From the NCBI GenBank assembly GCA_040752295.1, contig JBFMFE010000189.1, forward strand, positions 1 through 16,578: a stretch of 16,578 bases of DNA, read 5' to 3'. This document shows, piece by piece, positions 1 through 7,926 of this stretch (its first letter is position 1; each line of letters begins with the position of its first letter). Source of the DNA: JBFMFE01 sp040752295 (lineage in GTDB: Bacteria > UBP15 > UBA6099 > JBFMBQ01). A program made the translations under genes and the position numbers. The notes under the pieces were generated by a model. That model made no database searches and was not told the DNA's origin. It saw nothing but the letters and a program-made list of their open reading frames with translations.

Positions 1-31
1 GACGAATATGGAAATTTTAAGAGGCATTCAT

Positions 32-51
32 CCCCGCCCTTTCGGGCGGGG
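32..51. terminator. GC hairpin, probable terminator of an upstream gene
   Basis: A perfect 8-bp stem (CCCCGCCC / GGGCGGGG) closes a 4-base TTTC loop. The next plus-strand bases are mixed, and the T-rich stretch begins only about 13 bases after the stem, so this is not a classical Rho-independent terminator. It could mark the end of a gene lying to the left of the window, or be a repetitive palindrome. The hairpin itself is plain; its role is inferred. Confidence 0.4.
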
Positions 52-110
52 TATTCTGCCCGTCCTTTTATAAAAATATAAGATTTTATGTGGTTTTTTG
101 TAGGGCGGCC

Positions 111-131
111 TGCCTGTGCGGCAGACAGGCA
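111..131. repeat. small palindromic repeat (TGCCTGT...ACAGGCA)
   Basis: TGCCTGT and ACAGGCA pair perfectly around a 7-base GC-rich loop. The same theme of CCTG/CAGG arms occurs between dsrO and dsrP and twice near 15.45-15.52 kb, so this looks like a dispersed short palindrome family rather than a site specific to dsrA. Confidence 0.5.
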
Positions 132-323
132 TCTCCGTATGCCGCCGCCGAATCTGATATTTTTGACTTTTTGCGCCGGGATCAGTCGTATTTTCCGGAT
201 GTTTTTAAAGGAACCGGTTTTCGCGGAGCGTTTGAGGCTGTTTTTGTGACGTCAAAAAAAGCGGCTTTAACAAAGGTATATTTCCCGCCGGGATTTTACC
301 TGAAGGTTTTTTTCAAGTACCCG

Positions 324-352
324 TTGACAAAACCCGTCAAAATGTTTATCAT
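324..352 (+). promoter_or_regulatory. sigma70-type promoter of the dsr operon
   Basis: TTGACA (324-329, full -35 consensus) is followed after 17 bases by TATCAT (347-352, five of six -10 bases). Transcription would start near 359, leaving a leader of about 155 bases before dsrA. The -35 box lies in a short inverted repeat, TTGAC (324-328) and GTCAA (336-340), which could be an operator. A second palindrome, TGACGTCA, lies at 247-254. The promoter is read from sequence; any regulator is unknown. The rest of the 1-514 stretch holds no gene I can support. Confidence 0.7.
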
Positions 353-514
353 CGTTACAGGAGTTTGTGAAAAAAATAACTATCTGGCGCGGTCTTTCGA
401 AATGGACTGTCGTGTTGTAGAACATACCGGGTCGAAAGAAGGTGATAAAGCCGGATTTAACCGTTTTTTAATCCATTCCGTTTTAGGCTCAAAAACTGTA
501 AAAGGGGTGAGAAA

Positions 515-1744
515 ATGACGGCGAAAAAGGCGAAAAGCGAGACCCCCCTCCTCGACGAGCTTGAAAAGGGTCCATGGCCAAGCTTTGTGAAGGACATCAA
601 GATGGCAGCTGAAAGAAAGCCCGAGACCATGGACCTTCTGAGGCAGCTCGAGATGTCCTACGTGGAGAAGATCGGGCACTGGAAACACGGCGGCATCGTC
701 GGCGTGACCGGCTACGGCGGGGGCGTCATCGGCAGGTATTCGGACAGACCCGACCTGTTCCCCGGCGTGACCAACTTCCACACGCTGCGCGTGAACATGC
801 CGACAGGCTGGTTCTACACGACGAAAGCCCTTCGGACCATCTGCGACGTGTGGGACAAGCACGGAAGCGGGCTGACGAATTTTCACGGCTCGACCGGCGA
901 CATCATACTTCTTGGCACAACGACCGACCACCTTCAGCCGTGTTTCGACGACCTCTCCGCCGCGGGGTTCGACCTCGGCGGCTCAGGCTCGGCGCTCCGC
1001 ACGCCGAGCGCCTGCGTGGGTCCGGCAAGGTGCGAGTGGGCATGCTTCGACACGCTCGACTTCATCAACGACGTCACGCACACGTTCCAGAGCGAGCTTC
1101 ACAGGCCGATGTGGCCCTACAAGTTCAAGATCAAAGCCTCCGGGTGCGCCAACGACTGCGTCGCCGCGATCGCGCGCGCGGACATGTCGGTCATCGGAAC
1201 GTGGCGGGACGACATACAGATTGACCAGAACAGGGTCGCCGAGTACGCCGACGCCGGGCTGGACATAGAGGGCGAGGTCGCAGCGCTCTGCCCCACCGGG
1301 TGCATTGAGTACGACCCGAAAAACAAGCAGATTCACATAGACAACTCCAACTGCACGCGGTGCATGCACTGCATCAACCTGATGTGCAAGGCGCTGCGTC
1401 CGGGCAGGGACAGGGGCGTCACGCTGCTCATCGGCGCCAAGGCGCCCATACTCGAAGGCGCCCTGCTTTCCTCGGTGATCATAAAATTCTGGAAAATGGA
1501 ATCCCCGTACCAGGAATTCAAGGACCTCATGATGAAAATCTGGGACTGGTGGGACGAGAACGCCAAGATGCGCGAACGGCTGGGCGAGCTTATCGAGCGG
1601 CTCGGAATGAGGGTTTTTCTCAGGGAGATGGGTTTCGAACCGCACCCCCAGATGGTGAAATCGCCGAGGTACAACCCGTACTACTTCTGGTGGCCGGAAG
1701 ACCTCGGTCTGGAACCCAAAAAGGAAGAGGAGGGGGAAGAATAA
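515..1744 (+). CDS. dsrA: dissimilatory sulfite reductase alpha subunit DsrA
   Basis: This is the alpha subunit of the cytoplasmic alpha2beta2 sulfite reductase, which reduces sulfite to the trisulfide carried by DsrC. The 409-residue length is close to the usual size for DsrA. The siroheme-[4Fe-4S] cysteines are at 167, 173, 211 and 215. The spacing of 6, 38 and 4 is, from memory, that of Desulfovibrio DsrA, with CVGPARCEWAC followed by GCANDC. The inserted ferredoxin domain follows at about 259-295, with CPTGC (259-263) and CTRCMHC (280-286). An extra cysteine sits at 291 in the sequence INLMCKAL. The ATG is preceded by GGGGTGAG at good spacing. The TAA stop overlaps the dsrB ATG by one base, so translation is probably coupled. 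Assignment to DsrA is secure. The reductive rather than oxidative type is inferred from the neighbouring genes. Confidence 0.97.
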   Translation: MTAKKAKSETPLLDELEKGPWPSFVKDIKMAAERKPETMDLLRQLEMSYVEKIGHWKHGGIVGVTGYGGGVIGRYSDRPDLFPGVTNFHTLRVNMPTGWFYTTKALRTICDVWDKHGSGLTNFHGSTGDIILLGTTTDHLQPCFDDLSAAGFDLGGSGSALRTPSACVGPARCEWACFDTLDFINDVTHTFQSELHRPMWPYKFKIKASGCANDCVAAIARADMSVIGTWRDDIQIDQNRVAEYADAGLDIEGEVAALCPTGCIEYDPKNKQIHIDNSNCTRCMHCINLMCKALRPGRDRGVTLLIGAKAPILEGALLSSVIIKFWKMESPYQEFKDLMMKIWDWWDENAKMRERLGELIERLGMRVFLREMGFEPHPQMVKSPRYNPYYFWWPEDLGLEPKKEEEGEE

Positions 1745-2805
1745 TGGGAAAGACGGACATAGGACCTCCGGATTACAAGAATTTCCTGCCGCCCGTTATA
1801 AAGAAAAACTACGGCAAATGGTTGTACCATGAGATTCCGAGACCCGGCGTTCTCAAGCACGTCGCCGAGAGCGGCGACGTGCTGTGGTCCGTCCGCATGG
1901 GCAGCGCGCGCCTTATCTCGACCGACCGCGTGCGCGAGTACTGCGACATCGCGGACAAGTACTGCGACGGCTACCTGCGGTTCACGAGCAGGCACAACGT
2001 CGAGTTCCTCCTCACCGACGAGAGCAGGGTCGCGCCCCTCATCGAGGAGCTTACCCGCCGGGGCTACCCCATCGGCGGCACCGGGCACTCCGTCACGAGC
2101 ATAGTTCACACGCAGGGCTGGATACACTGCCACACACCCGCCACGGACGCCTCGGGTCCCGTCAAAGCCGTGATGGACGACCTGATCGAGTACTTCACTT
2201 CCATGGACAGGCTTCCCGCGCAGTTGAGGATCGCGCTCGCCTGCTGTCTCAACATGTGCGGCGCGGTGCACTGCTCGGACATCGCCATTCTGGGGATACA
2301 CCGCGTCGCCCCCAAGGTGCTTGCGGACAGACTGCCCAAGCTGTGCGAGGTGCCGTCCACAATCGCTTCCTGTCCCACGTACGCCATCAAGCCCGACCCC
2401 AAGACCAAGAGCGTCGTCGTCAACGAGGAACGCTGCATGTACTGCGGAAACTGCTACACCATGTGCCCCGCGATGCCGATACTGAACGCCGAATTCGACG
2501 GCATATCCATCTGGGTGGGCGGCAAGGTCTCCAACGCGCGCAGCGGACCCGCCTTCTCCAAGCTCGCCATCCCGTTTCTGCCCAACAACCCGCCCAGGTG
2601 GCCGGAGACCGTGCAGGCGATCAGGAACATCGTCGAGACGTACGCGAAGGGCGCGCGAAAGCACGAGCGGCTCGGCGAGTGGATTGAGCGCATAAGCTGG
2701 GAGAAATTCTTTGAAAAAACCGGCATCGAGTTCACGGACAAGCACATTGACGACTACAAGCTGTGCATGACCACGTTCCGGAACACCACTCAGTTCAGGT
2801 ATTGA
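1744..2805 (+). CDS. dsrB: dissimilatory sulfite reductase beta subunit DsrB
   Basis: This is the beta subunit of DsrAB, carrying the catalytic siroheme in the characterised enzymes. From the ATG inside the dsrA stop (TAATG) the protein has 353 residues. The same frame is open further upstream, but that stretch is the dsrA shadow. The siroheme-cluster cysteines are C129 (GWIHCH) and C167, C168 and C172 (ACCLNMCG). The ferredoxin domain has C210 (SCPT) and CMYCGNC (231-237) followed by C241. The C-terminal region with KHERLGEWIERISWEKFF is typical of the family. The next gene is dsrN after 10 bases, not dsrD, which usually follows dsrB in sulfate reducers. Confidence 0.97.
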   Translation: MGKTDIGPPDYKNFLPPVIKKNYGKWLYHEIPRPGVLKHVAESGDVLWSVRMGSARLISTDRVREYCDIADKYCDGYLRFTSRHNVEFLLTDESRVAPLIEELTRRGYPIGGTGHSVTSIVHTQGWIHCHTPATDASGPVKAVMDDLIEYFTSMDRLPAQLRIALACCLNMCGAVHCSDIAILGIHRVAPKVLADRLPKLCEVPSTIASCPTYAIKPDPKTKSVVVNEERCMYCGNCYTMCPAMPILNAEFDGISIWVGGKVSNARSGPAFSKLAIPFLPNNPPRWPETVQAIRNIVETYAKGARKHERLGEWIERISWEKFFEKTGIEFTDKHIDDYKLCMTTFRNTTQFRY

Positions 2806-2815
2806 GCGGGGCGCT

Positions 2816-4228
2816 ATGAGAAACCACTATCCGCGACTTGTCATAGCCGGGATGAGGGGAGGGTCGGGGAAGACCATCCTGACGGCGGGCATCGCAGCCG
2901 CCCTCGTGAAGAGGGGGATCGAGGTCGTCGCCTTCAAGAAGGGACCCGATTACATAGACGCCTTCTGGCTCGGCGCCGCGGCGGGACGCCCCTGCCGCAA
3001 CCTTGACACGTTCATGATGGACGAGGCGGCGGTGTTCGGCTCATTCGTGAGGCACGCGGGCGAGGGGGGCGTCGCGCTGGTGGAGGGCAACCGTGGGCTT
3101 TTCGACGGGTTAGACGCGCGTGGTTCCCACAGCACGGCGGCTCTTGCGCGCCTGCTGTGCGCGCCGGTGGTGCTCGTGGTCGAGTGCGCCAAGACTTCGC
3201 GCACCGCGGCGGCGCTCGTACACGGCTGCCGGAGTTTCGAGCCGGGCGTTGACATAAGGGGCGTCATACTCAACAGGGTCGCGGGGAAACGGCACGAGGC
3301 GGCGCTGCGGGCTTCCTTCGAGAGCGCCTGCGGTGTGCCCGTCCTCGGCGCGGTTCCTGCGACTCCCGACCTGCTCTTTCCCGAGCGGCACCTCGGACTT
3401 CTTCCGTTCCAGGAGCACCCCGCCGCCGCACTCGCCCTTGCATCGTGCGCGGAACTCGCCGAGGAGCACATTGACGTCGTCGCGCTGCTGGAGGCGGCTG
3501 CTCACACGCCGCCGCTTCCGACGGAGCCGGCGGCGTGGCGTCCGCGCCCCGCGGCGGCGGCGGAAGGCGTCCGCATCGGCGTCGCCCGCGATTCAGCGTT
3601 TCACTTCTATTACCCCGAGAACATAGAGGCGCTCGCGGCGCTGGGAGCGGAGGTCGTGGAATTCTCGCCGCTCGAGGACGCGCGCCTACCCGACGTTCAC
3701 GCCGTTTACATCGGCGGCGGGTTTCCGGAAACACACGCCGAAGCCCTCGCCGACAACGTCCGGTTCCGCGAATCGCTGCGCGATGCGGCGCTCGCGGGAC
3801 TGCCCGTGTACGCCGAGTGCGGGGGGTCGATGTACACGGGCGAGGCGATACGCGTGCGCGGCGCCGACTATCCCATGGCGGGCGTTTTTCCGGTGGTGTT
3901 CGGCGTGGGAGGGAAGCCGTGCGGGCACGGTTACACGATATTGAGGGTAAAAAGCCCGAATCCGTACTTCGAACCCGGGACGACCGTGAGGGGGCACGAA
4001 TTTCATTATTCGTACGTTGTCGAGAACGGCTGCGGGGCGTCGCGATACGCCTTTTCGGTGGAAAGGGGCTACGGATTCGACGGTGCGTACGACGGGCTTA
4101 CGCAGGGCGGCGCGATGGCGGTGTTCACGCACGTTCACGCGCTCGGCGAGCCGACGTGGGCGCGCGCGCTCGTCGCGCTCGCGCGCGCCTTCGCGCGACG
4201 CCGCGAACCGCAGCCGTGCAGCTTGTGA
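2816..4228 (+). CDS. dsrN: siroheme amidase DsrN (CbiA/cobyrinic acid a,c-diamide synthase family)
   Basis: This enzyme uses glutamine and ATP to amidate siroheme, giving the siroamide found in DsrAB. It belongs to the family of cobyrinic acid a,c-diamide synthase. The N-terminal half has a P-loop-like GMRGGSGKT (12-20), KKGPDYID (41-48) and GLFDGL (94-99). The C-terminal half is a class I glutamine amidotransferase with the nucleophile C335 in YAECGGSMY, GHEFHYS at about 393-399, and a histidine in FTHVH (437-441). The length of 470 fits the family. The ATG follows GAGCGGGG at good spacing. A gene for cobalamin synthesis would look similar, but its place between dsrB and dsrC makes siroheme the likely substrate. 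The TGA stop is part of a -35-like box for dsrC. Confidence 0.93.
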   Translation: MRNHYPRLVIAGMRGGSGKTILTAGIAAALVKRGIEVVAFKKGPDYIDAFWLGAAAGRPCRNLDTFMMDEAAVFGSFVRHAGEGGVALVEGNRGLFDGLDARGSHSTAALARLLCAPVVLVVECAKTSRTAAALVHGCRSFEPGVDIRGVILNRVAGKRHEAALRASFESACGVPVLGAVPATPDLLFPERHLGLLPFQEHPAAALALASCAELAEEHIDVVALLEAAAHTPPLPTEPAAWRPRPAAAAEGVRIGVARDSAFHFYYPENIEALAALGAEVVEFSPLEDARLPDVHAVYIGGGFPETHAEALADNVRFRESLRDAALAGLPVYAECGGSMYTGEAIRVRGADYPMAGVFPVVFGVGGKPCGHGYTILRVKSPNPYFEPGTTVRGHEFHYSYVVENGCGASRYAFSVERGYGFDGAYDGLTQGGAMAVFTHVHALGEPTWARALVALARAFARRREPQPCSL

Positions 4229-4250
4229 AAAGGAGGGCGCTCCGTATAAT
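4223..4250 (+). promoter_or_regulatory. probable separate promoter of dsrC
   Basis: TTGTGA (4223-4228) and a perfect TATAAT (4245-4250) are separated by 16 bases, placing a start near 4257, about 47 bases before dsrC. The -35 overlaps the dsrN stop. A perfect -10 is notable in such GC-rich sequence. A separate promoter would let DsrC be made in excess over DsrAB. Confidence 0.6.
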
Positions 4251-4287
4251 AACAGCGTGCCGGACGCGCGGGATGAAAAAATATTTA

Positions 4288-4302
4288 ATGGAGGTACTCC
4301 AT
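4288..4302 (+). promoter_or_regulatory. hairpin covering the dsrC ribosome binding site
   Basis: ATGGAG (4288-4293) and CTCCAT (4297-4302) form a perfect 6-bp stem with a GTA loop, and GGAGG, the Shine-Dalgarno sequence, lies in its 5' arm and loop. The dsrC ATG begins at 4304. Folding would hide the ribosome binding site. Regulation is inferred; the stem is short and could simply melt. Confidence 0.45.
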
Positions 4303-4303
4303 C

Positions 4304-4621
4304 ATGGCAATAGTGGAACTCGGTGGAAAACAGCTCGAGATTGACGAGGACGGGTTCATCCAGGACCCCGAACAGTGGGACGACGAAGTCGCCAAGTCGC
4401 TTGCCAGTACCGAACAGGTCAACGACATGGGCGACGACCACTGGAAACTCGTCAGGTACATCCGCGACTACTACCTCAAGTTCGGCATCGCCCCGATGAT
4501 CCGGAAGCTCTGCAAGGAGACCGGATTCGACCTCAAGTACGTTTACCAGTTGTTCCCGTCCGGACCCGCGAAGGGCGCCTGCAAGGTCGCCGGGCTGCCC
4601 AAGCCCACCGGATGCGTATGA
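4304..4621 (+). CDS. dsrC: sulfur carrier protein DsrC
   Basis: This small cytoplasmic protein accepts sulfite-derived sulfur from DsrAB as a trisulfide, which DsrMKJOP is thought to reduce. It has 105 residues, the usual size. The C-terminal arm GACKVAGLPKPTGCV holds both redox cysteines, C93 and the penultimate C104, eleven positions apart as in true DsrC, so it is not one of the single-cysteine TusE/RspA relatives. The ATG has a strong GGAGG. A GC hairpin (CCGGCG/CGCCGG, 4626-4640) follows the stop without a T-run and may stabilise the 3' end or weaken read-through. The gene has its own probable promoter (4223-4250) and lies 75 bases after dsrN. Confidence 0.97.
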   Translation: MAIVELGGKQLEIDEDGFIQDPEQWDDEVAKSLASTEQVNDMGDDHWKLVRYIRDYYLKFGIAPMIRKLCKETGFDLKYVYQLFPSGPAKGACKVAGLPKPTGCV

Positions 4622-4712
4622 GGCGCCGGCGGCGCGCCGGTCATGCCCGCGCGAGTGTCGCTCACGCCGCCGGTATCAGCGCGGTCGGCGCGGGCGCGAC
4701 CGAGTCCCGCAC

Positions 4713-5297
4713 ATGACGCTCAGGGACGTTCTTCGCGAGAAAAAAGAGGCGGTCCACCGAAGGTGGCTCGACGCCGTCTGGGCGGAGTACACCGATGACG
4801 TGTCGGCGTTTCTCAGGCGGGAGAACGACAGGTTCGCGAACCCCGTGGGACACGCGCTCAGAACGGGGACGAGGGCGCTGCTCGACGACGTCGTCGAGGG
4901 CAGCGGCGCCTGCCCGTCCGGCGGACAGGACGCCGGCGGCGGACTCGACGAGATAATGAAGATCAGGGCGGCGCAGGATTTCACGCCTTCCGGTGCGGTG
5001 TCGTTCATTTTCGGGCTGAAGGACGCGCTCCGTGCGGAGATGGGGTCGCGCCTGGACGATCCGCTGTTCGCCGCCGGAATACTCGAACTCGAAGCGGAGA
5101 TAGACCGCGCGGCTCTGCGCGCCTTCGACATGTACGAGCGCCACCGCGAACGCATACGTGAGCTGCGGGTGAACGAAGCGCGAAGAAGCGTGTACACCCT
5201 TCTGAGGCGTGTGAACAGGGGGTCGTCCCGCGGTGTGGAGCGCGCCGGCGGGTCCGCGTGCGCGGGAGACGCCGCGCCGGGAGGCGCCGGGTCGTGA
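4713..5297 (+). CDS. RsbRD N-terminal-domain-like protein in the dsr operon
   Basis: This soluble, mainly helical protein has 194 residues. From memory it matches the N-terminal domain of RsbT co-antagonist RsbRD proteins: an opening like TLRDVLREKKEAVHRRWLD, then FANPVGHALRTGTRALLDD (41-59) and LDEIMKIRAAQDFTPSGAVSF (about 78-98). There is no STAS domain, so it is not a complete stressosome protein. The last 25 residues are Gly/Ala-rich and probably disordered. Similar genes are known next to dsrM in other sulfite reducers, but their function is unknown to me. The ATG lacks a clear ribosome binding site and follows a CGGTCG/CGACCG hairpin (4682-4702). The stop overlaps the dsrM GTG. Confidence 0.8.
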   Translation: MTLRDVLREKKEAVHRRWLDAVWAEYTDDVSAFLRRENDRFANPVGHALRTGTRALLDDVVEGSGACPSGGQDAGGGLDEIMKIRAAQDFTPSGAVSFIFGLKDALRAEMGSRLDDPLFAAGILELEAEIDRAALRAFDMYERHRERIRELRVNEARRSVYTLLRRVNRGSSRGVERAGGSACAGDAAPGGAGS

Positions 5298-6283
5298 ACG
5301 TCCTGATCCCGCTCGCGGTCGTGGCTGCGATGTTCCTCGCCGCGTGGTTCGGCGCCGCGGCGGGTTTTGGGTTTATCTTCGGCGTTGTCGTTCCCTATGC
5401 CGCTGCCGCCGTTTTCGCCGTCGGCGTGGGGCGCCGCGTGATGATGTGGGCGGCGGCGCCGGTGCCGTTCCGCATAACGACGACGTGCGGGCAGCAGAAA
5501 TCGCTTCCCTGGCTGCCGCGCGAGAGGTTCGACAATCCCTTCACGAGGTTTGAAACGGTCGTCAGGATGGCGCTTGAAGTGCTGCTGTTCCGATCCCTGC
5601 TCAAAAACACGAAAACGGCGATGACCGCGGGGCGGAGGCTTGTGTACGGAACCGACCCGTGGCTGTGGCTGGGGGCAATGGCGTTCCACTGGTCGTTCCT
5701 CGCGGTGATTCTCAGGCACGCGCGCCTGTTCGCCGAGCCGACGCCCCGATGGGTGACTTTTCTACAGTCGGCGGACGGCTTTTTCCAGGTCGGCGTACCG
5801 GTCTATTACGTCAGCTCGTTCACGCTGATCGCCGGGCTGGGATACCTGCTTGCGAGGCGGCTGGTCTCGCCGCAGCTTCGCTACATATCGCTTGCGAACG
5901 ATTACTTTCCGCTCTTTCTCCTGATCGGGATAGGCGTCAGCGGGTTCTGGCTCAGGTACGTGGACAAAACGGACGTAACGGCGATCAAGGAACTGGCGAT
6001 GGGGCTTGCGGCTTTCGCCCCCGTCGTGCCGGAGGGGATCAGCCCGCTGTTCTTCGGTCACCTCTTCCTCGTCTCGGCGCTGTTCGCGTACTTCCCTTTC
6101 AGCAAGCTCATGCACGCGGCGGGCGTTTTCCTGAGTCCGACGAGAAACCTCGCGAACAACAACAGGGCGGTGCGGCACGTCAACCCGTGGGACTACCCCG
6201 TTAAAGTGCACACGTACGAGGAGTACGAGGACGAGTTCAGGGAGAAGATGAAATCGGCGGGCATCCCCGTGGAGAAGGAATAG
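5294..6283 (+). CDS. dsrM: DsrM, membrane cytochrome b subunit of DsrMKJOP
   Basis: DsrM is the NarI-like di-heme cytochrome b that exchanges electrons between menaquinol and DsrK. I place the start at GTG 5294: GGGAGG lies 9 bases upstream and GTGA overlaps the previous stop. An upstream ATG at 5258 would add an Arg-rich stretch. The protein has 329 residues and about six hydrophobic segments (near 3-20, 25-45, 125-145, 165-188, 206-220 and 247-275). Candidate heme ligands are H132 and H142 (FHWSFLAVILRH) and H256 and H274 (GHLFLVSALFAYFPFSKLMH), two pairs as expected for two b hemes. The C-terminal tail, YEEYEDEFREK, is hydrophilic and cytoplasmic. Confidence 0.94.
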   Translation: MNVLIPLAVVAAMFLAAWFGAAAGFGFIFGVVVPYAAAAVFAVGVGRRVMMWAAAPVPFRITTTCGQQKSLPWLPRERFDNPFTRFETVVRMALEVLLFRSLLKNTKTAMTAGRRLVYGTDPWLWLGAMAFHWSFLAVILRHARLFAEPTPRWVTFLQSADGFFQVGVPVYYVSSFTLIAGLGYLLARRLVSPQLRYISLANDYFPLFLLIGIGVSGFWLRYVDKTDVTAIKELAMGLAAFAPVVPEGISPLFFGHLFLVSALFAYFPFSKLMHAAGVFLSPTRNLANNNRAVRHVNPWDYPVKVHTYEEYEDEFREKMKSAGIPVEKE

Positions 6284-6285
6284 AA

Positions 6286-7926
6286 ATGGCAAAGTTCGAC
6301 GAACCCGGTTATTACAACCGCGACGAACTTCTGAACGTCAAAACCCTCCCGCCGAAAACGGGGTGGATGGACACGCCGGTGGATTTCAGGCCGGGCACAT
6401 ACATCTATCCCGGGAAGGCGAAAAACCTGCGCGCGCTGGGGCTTGCGAACCCTCGCAACTGGGCGGTGAATGAGAAGGACTGGAAACTGCCGGAGGACTG
6501 GAAAAAGAGGGTCCTCGACGGGATGGCGGAGCGGCTGAGCCGCTACAGGTCGTTCAGGGTCTTCATGGACATATGCGTGCGGTGCGGGGCGTGCGCGGAC
6601 AAGTGTCATTTTTTCATCGGGAGCGGTGACCCGAAGAACATGCCGGTGTTGAGGGCGGAACTGCTGCGCTCGGTGTACCGCAGGAACTTCACCGCGGTCG
6701 GCAGGGCGCTCGGCAGGCTTGCGGGGGCGCGCGACCTCACCGCCGACGTCGTCAAGGAATGGTTCTACTACTTCTTCCAGTGCACCGAGTGCAGGCGCTG
6801 CTCGGTGTTCTGCCCGTACGGCATTGACACTGCGGACATCACCATGATGGGACGGGAACTGCTCGGGCTGCTCGGCCTGTACGTCAACTGGGTGATCGAG
6901 CCGGTGGCGAACTGCTACCGCACCGGCAATCACCTCGGCATCCAGCCGCACGGGCTGAAGGACATACTCACCGACTTCGCCGACGACATACACGAGGCGA
7001 CGGGCGTGAAGGTCGAAATACCCATAAACAAAAGAGGCGCGGAGGTGCTCTTCGTGACGCCCTCCGGCGATTTCTTCGCCGAACCCGGACTGTACACGTG
7101 CATGGGCTACATGGTTCTGTTCAACGAGATCGGGCTTGACTACACCTGGAGCACGTACGCCTCGGAGGGGGGCAACTTCGGGCTTTTCACGTCGCACGAG
7201 ATGATAAAGAAGCTTAACGCAAAGATATACGCCGAGGCGAAGCGCCTGGGCGTGAAGTGGATACTCGGGGGCGAGTGCGGGCACATGTGGCGGGTGATGC
7301 ACCAGTACATGGACACGATGAACGGTCCCGCCGATTTCCTCGAAACGCCGATATCGCCCTTCACCGGGACGGTCTTCGAAAACGCGCGGTCCACGAAGAT
7401 GGTTCACATAATGGAATTCACCGCGGACCTTATCCGGAACGGAAAACTCAAGCTCGACCCATCGAGGAACGACCACATAAGGGTCACGTTCCACGACTCG
7501 TGCAACACCGCGCGGGCGATGGGAATCCTCGAGGAGCCGAGGTACGTTATCAGAAACGTCTGCAACAATTTTTTCGAGATGCCGGAGAACACGATCCGGG
7601 AGCAGACGTTCTGCTGCGGCGGCGGCGCCGGGCTGGGGACCGACGAGAACATGGAAATGCGCCTGCGCGGCGGGCTGCCCAGGGGCAGCGCCGTCAGGTA
7701 CGTTCAGGAAAAGCACGGCGTGAATTTTCTTGCCGCGATGTGCGCCATAGACAGGGCGACGCTCGTCACCGTCTGCGACTACTGGGCGCCGGGCGTCAGA
7801 GTGACCGGCATATCCGAACTCCTCGCCAACGCCATGGTCCTCAGGGGCGAAAAGGAACGGGTCATCAACCTGCGCATGGAACCGATTCCCGGCGCGCGGC
7901 GGGAAGGCGGGAGCGCCGATGCGTGA
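6286..7926 (+). CDS. dsrK: DsrK, HdrD-like iron-sulfur subunit of DsrMKJOP
   Basis: This cytoplasmic catalytic subunit, related to heterodisulfide reductase HdrD, is proposed to reduce the DsrC trisulfide or disulfide. The 546-residue protein has two [4Fe-4S] motifs, C97/C100/C103 plus C107 and C166/C169/C172 plus C176. The special-cluster (CCG-type) cysteines follow: C331 (GGECGH), C406 (HDSCNTAR) and C443-C444 (FCCGGGAG). There is no membrane segment, so it docks on DsrM. The ATG is two bases after the dsrM stop, with GGAGAAGGA overlapping the end of dsrM. The last 8 bases overlap dsrJ. Confidence 0.96.
   Translation: MAKFDEPGYYNRDELLNVKTLPPKTGWMDTPVDFRPGTYIYPGKAKNLRALGLANPRNWAVNEKDWKLPEDWKKRVLDGMAERLSRYRSFRVFMDICVRCGACADKCHFFIGSGDPKNMPVLRAELLRSVYRRNFTAVGRALGRLAGARDLTADVVKEWFYYFFQCTECRRCSVFCPYGIDTADITMMGRELLGLLGLYVNWVIEPVANCYRTGNHLGIQPHGLKDILTDFADDIHEATGVKVEIPINKRGAEVLFVTPSGDFFAEPGLYTCMGYMVLFNEIGLDYTWSTYASEGGNFGLFTSHEMIKKLNAKIYAEAKRLGVKWILGGECGHMWRVMHQYMDTMNGPADFLETPISPFTGTVFENARSTKMVHIMEFTADLIRNGKLKLDPSRNDHIRVTFHDSCNTARAMGILEEPRYVIRNVCNNFFEMPENTIREQTFCCGGGAGLGTDENMEMRLRGGLPRGSAVRYVQEKHGVNFLAAMCAIDRATLVTVCDYWAPGVRVTGISELLANAMVLRGEKERVINLRMEPIPGARREGGSADA

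Noticed and set aside
90..518. Open frame of 142 codons upstream of dsrA
   Set aside because: It has no ribosome binding site, translates a palindromic repeat and the dsr promoter, and resembles no family I know.
983..2745. Long minus-strand open frames across dsrA and dsrB
   Set aside because: They are antisense shadows produced by GC-rich codon bias in two certain genes.
4626..4640. Terminator after dsrC
   Set aside because: The hairpin is good but no T-run follows, and the operon clearly continues into the RsbRD-like gene and dsrM.
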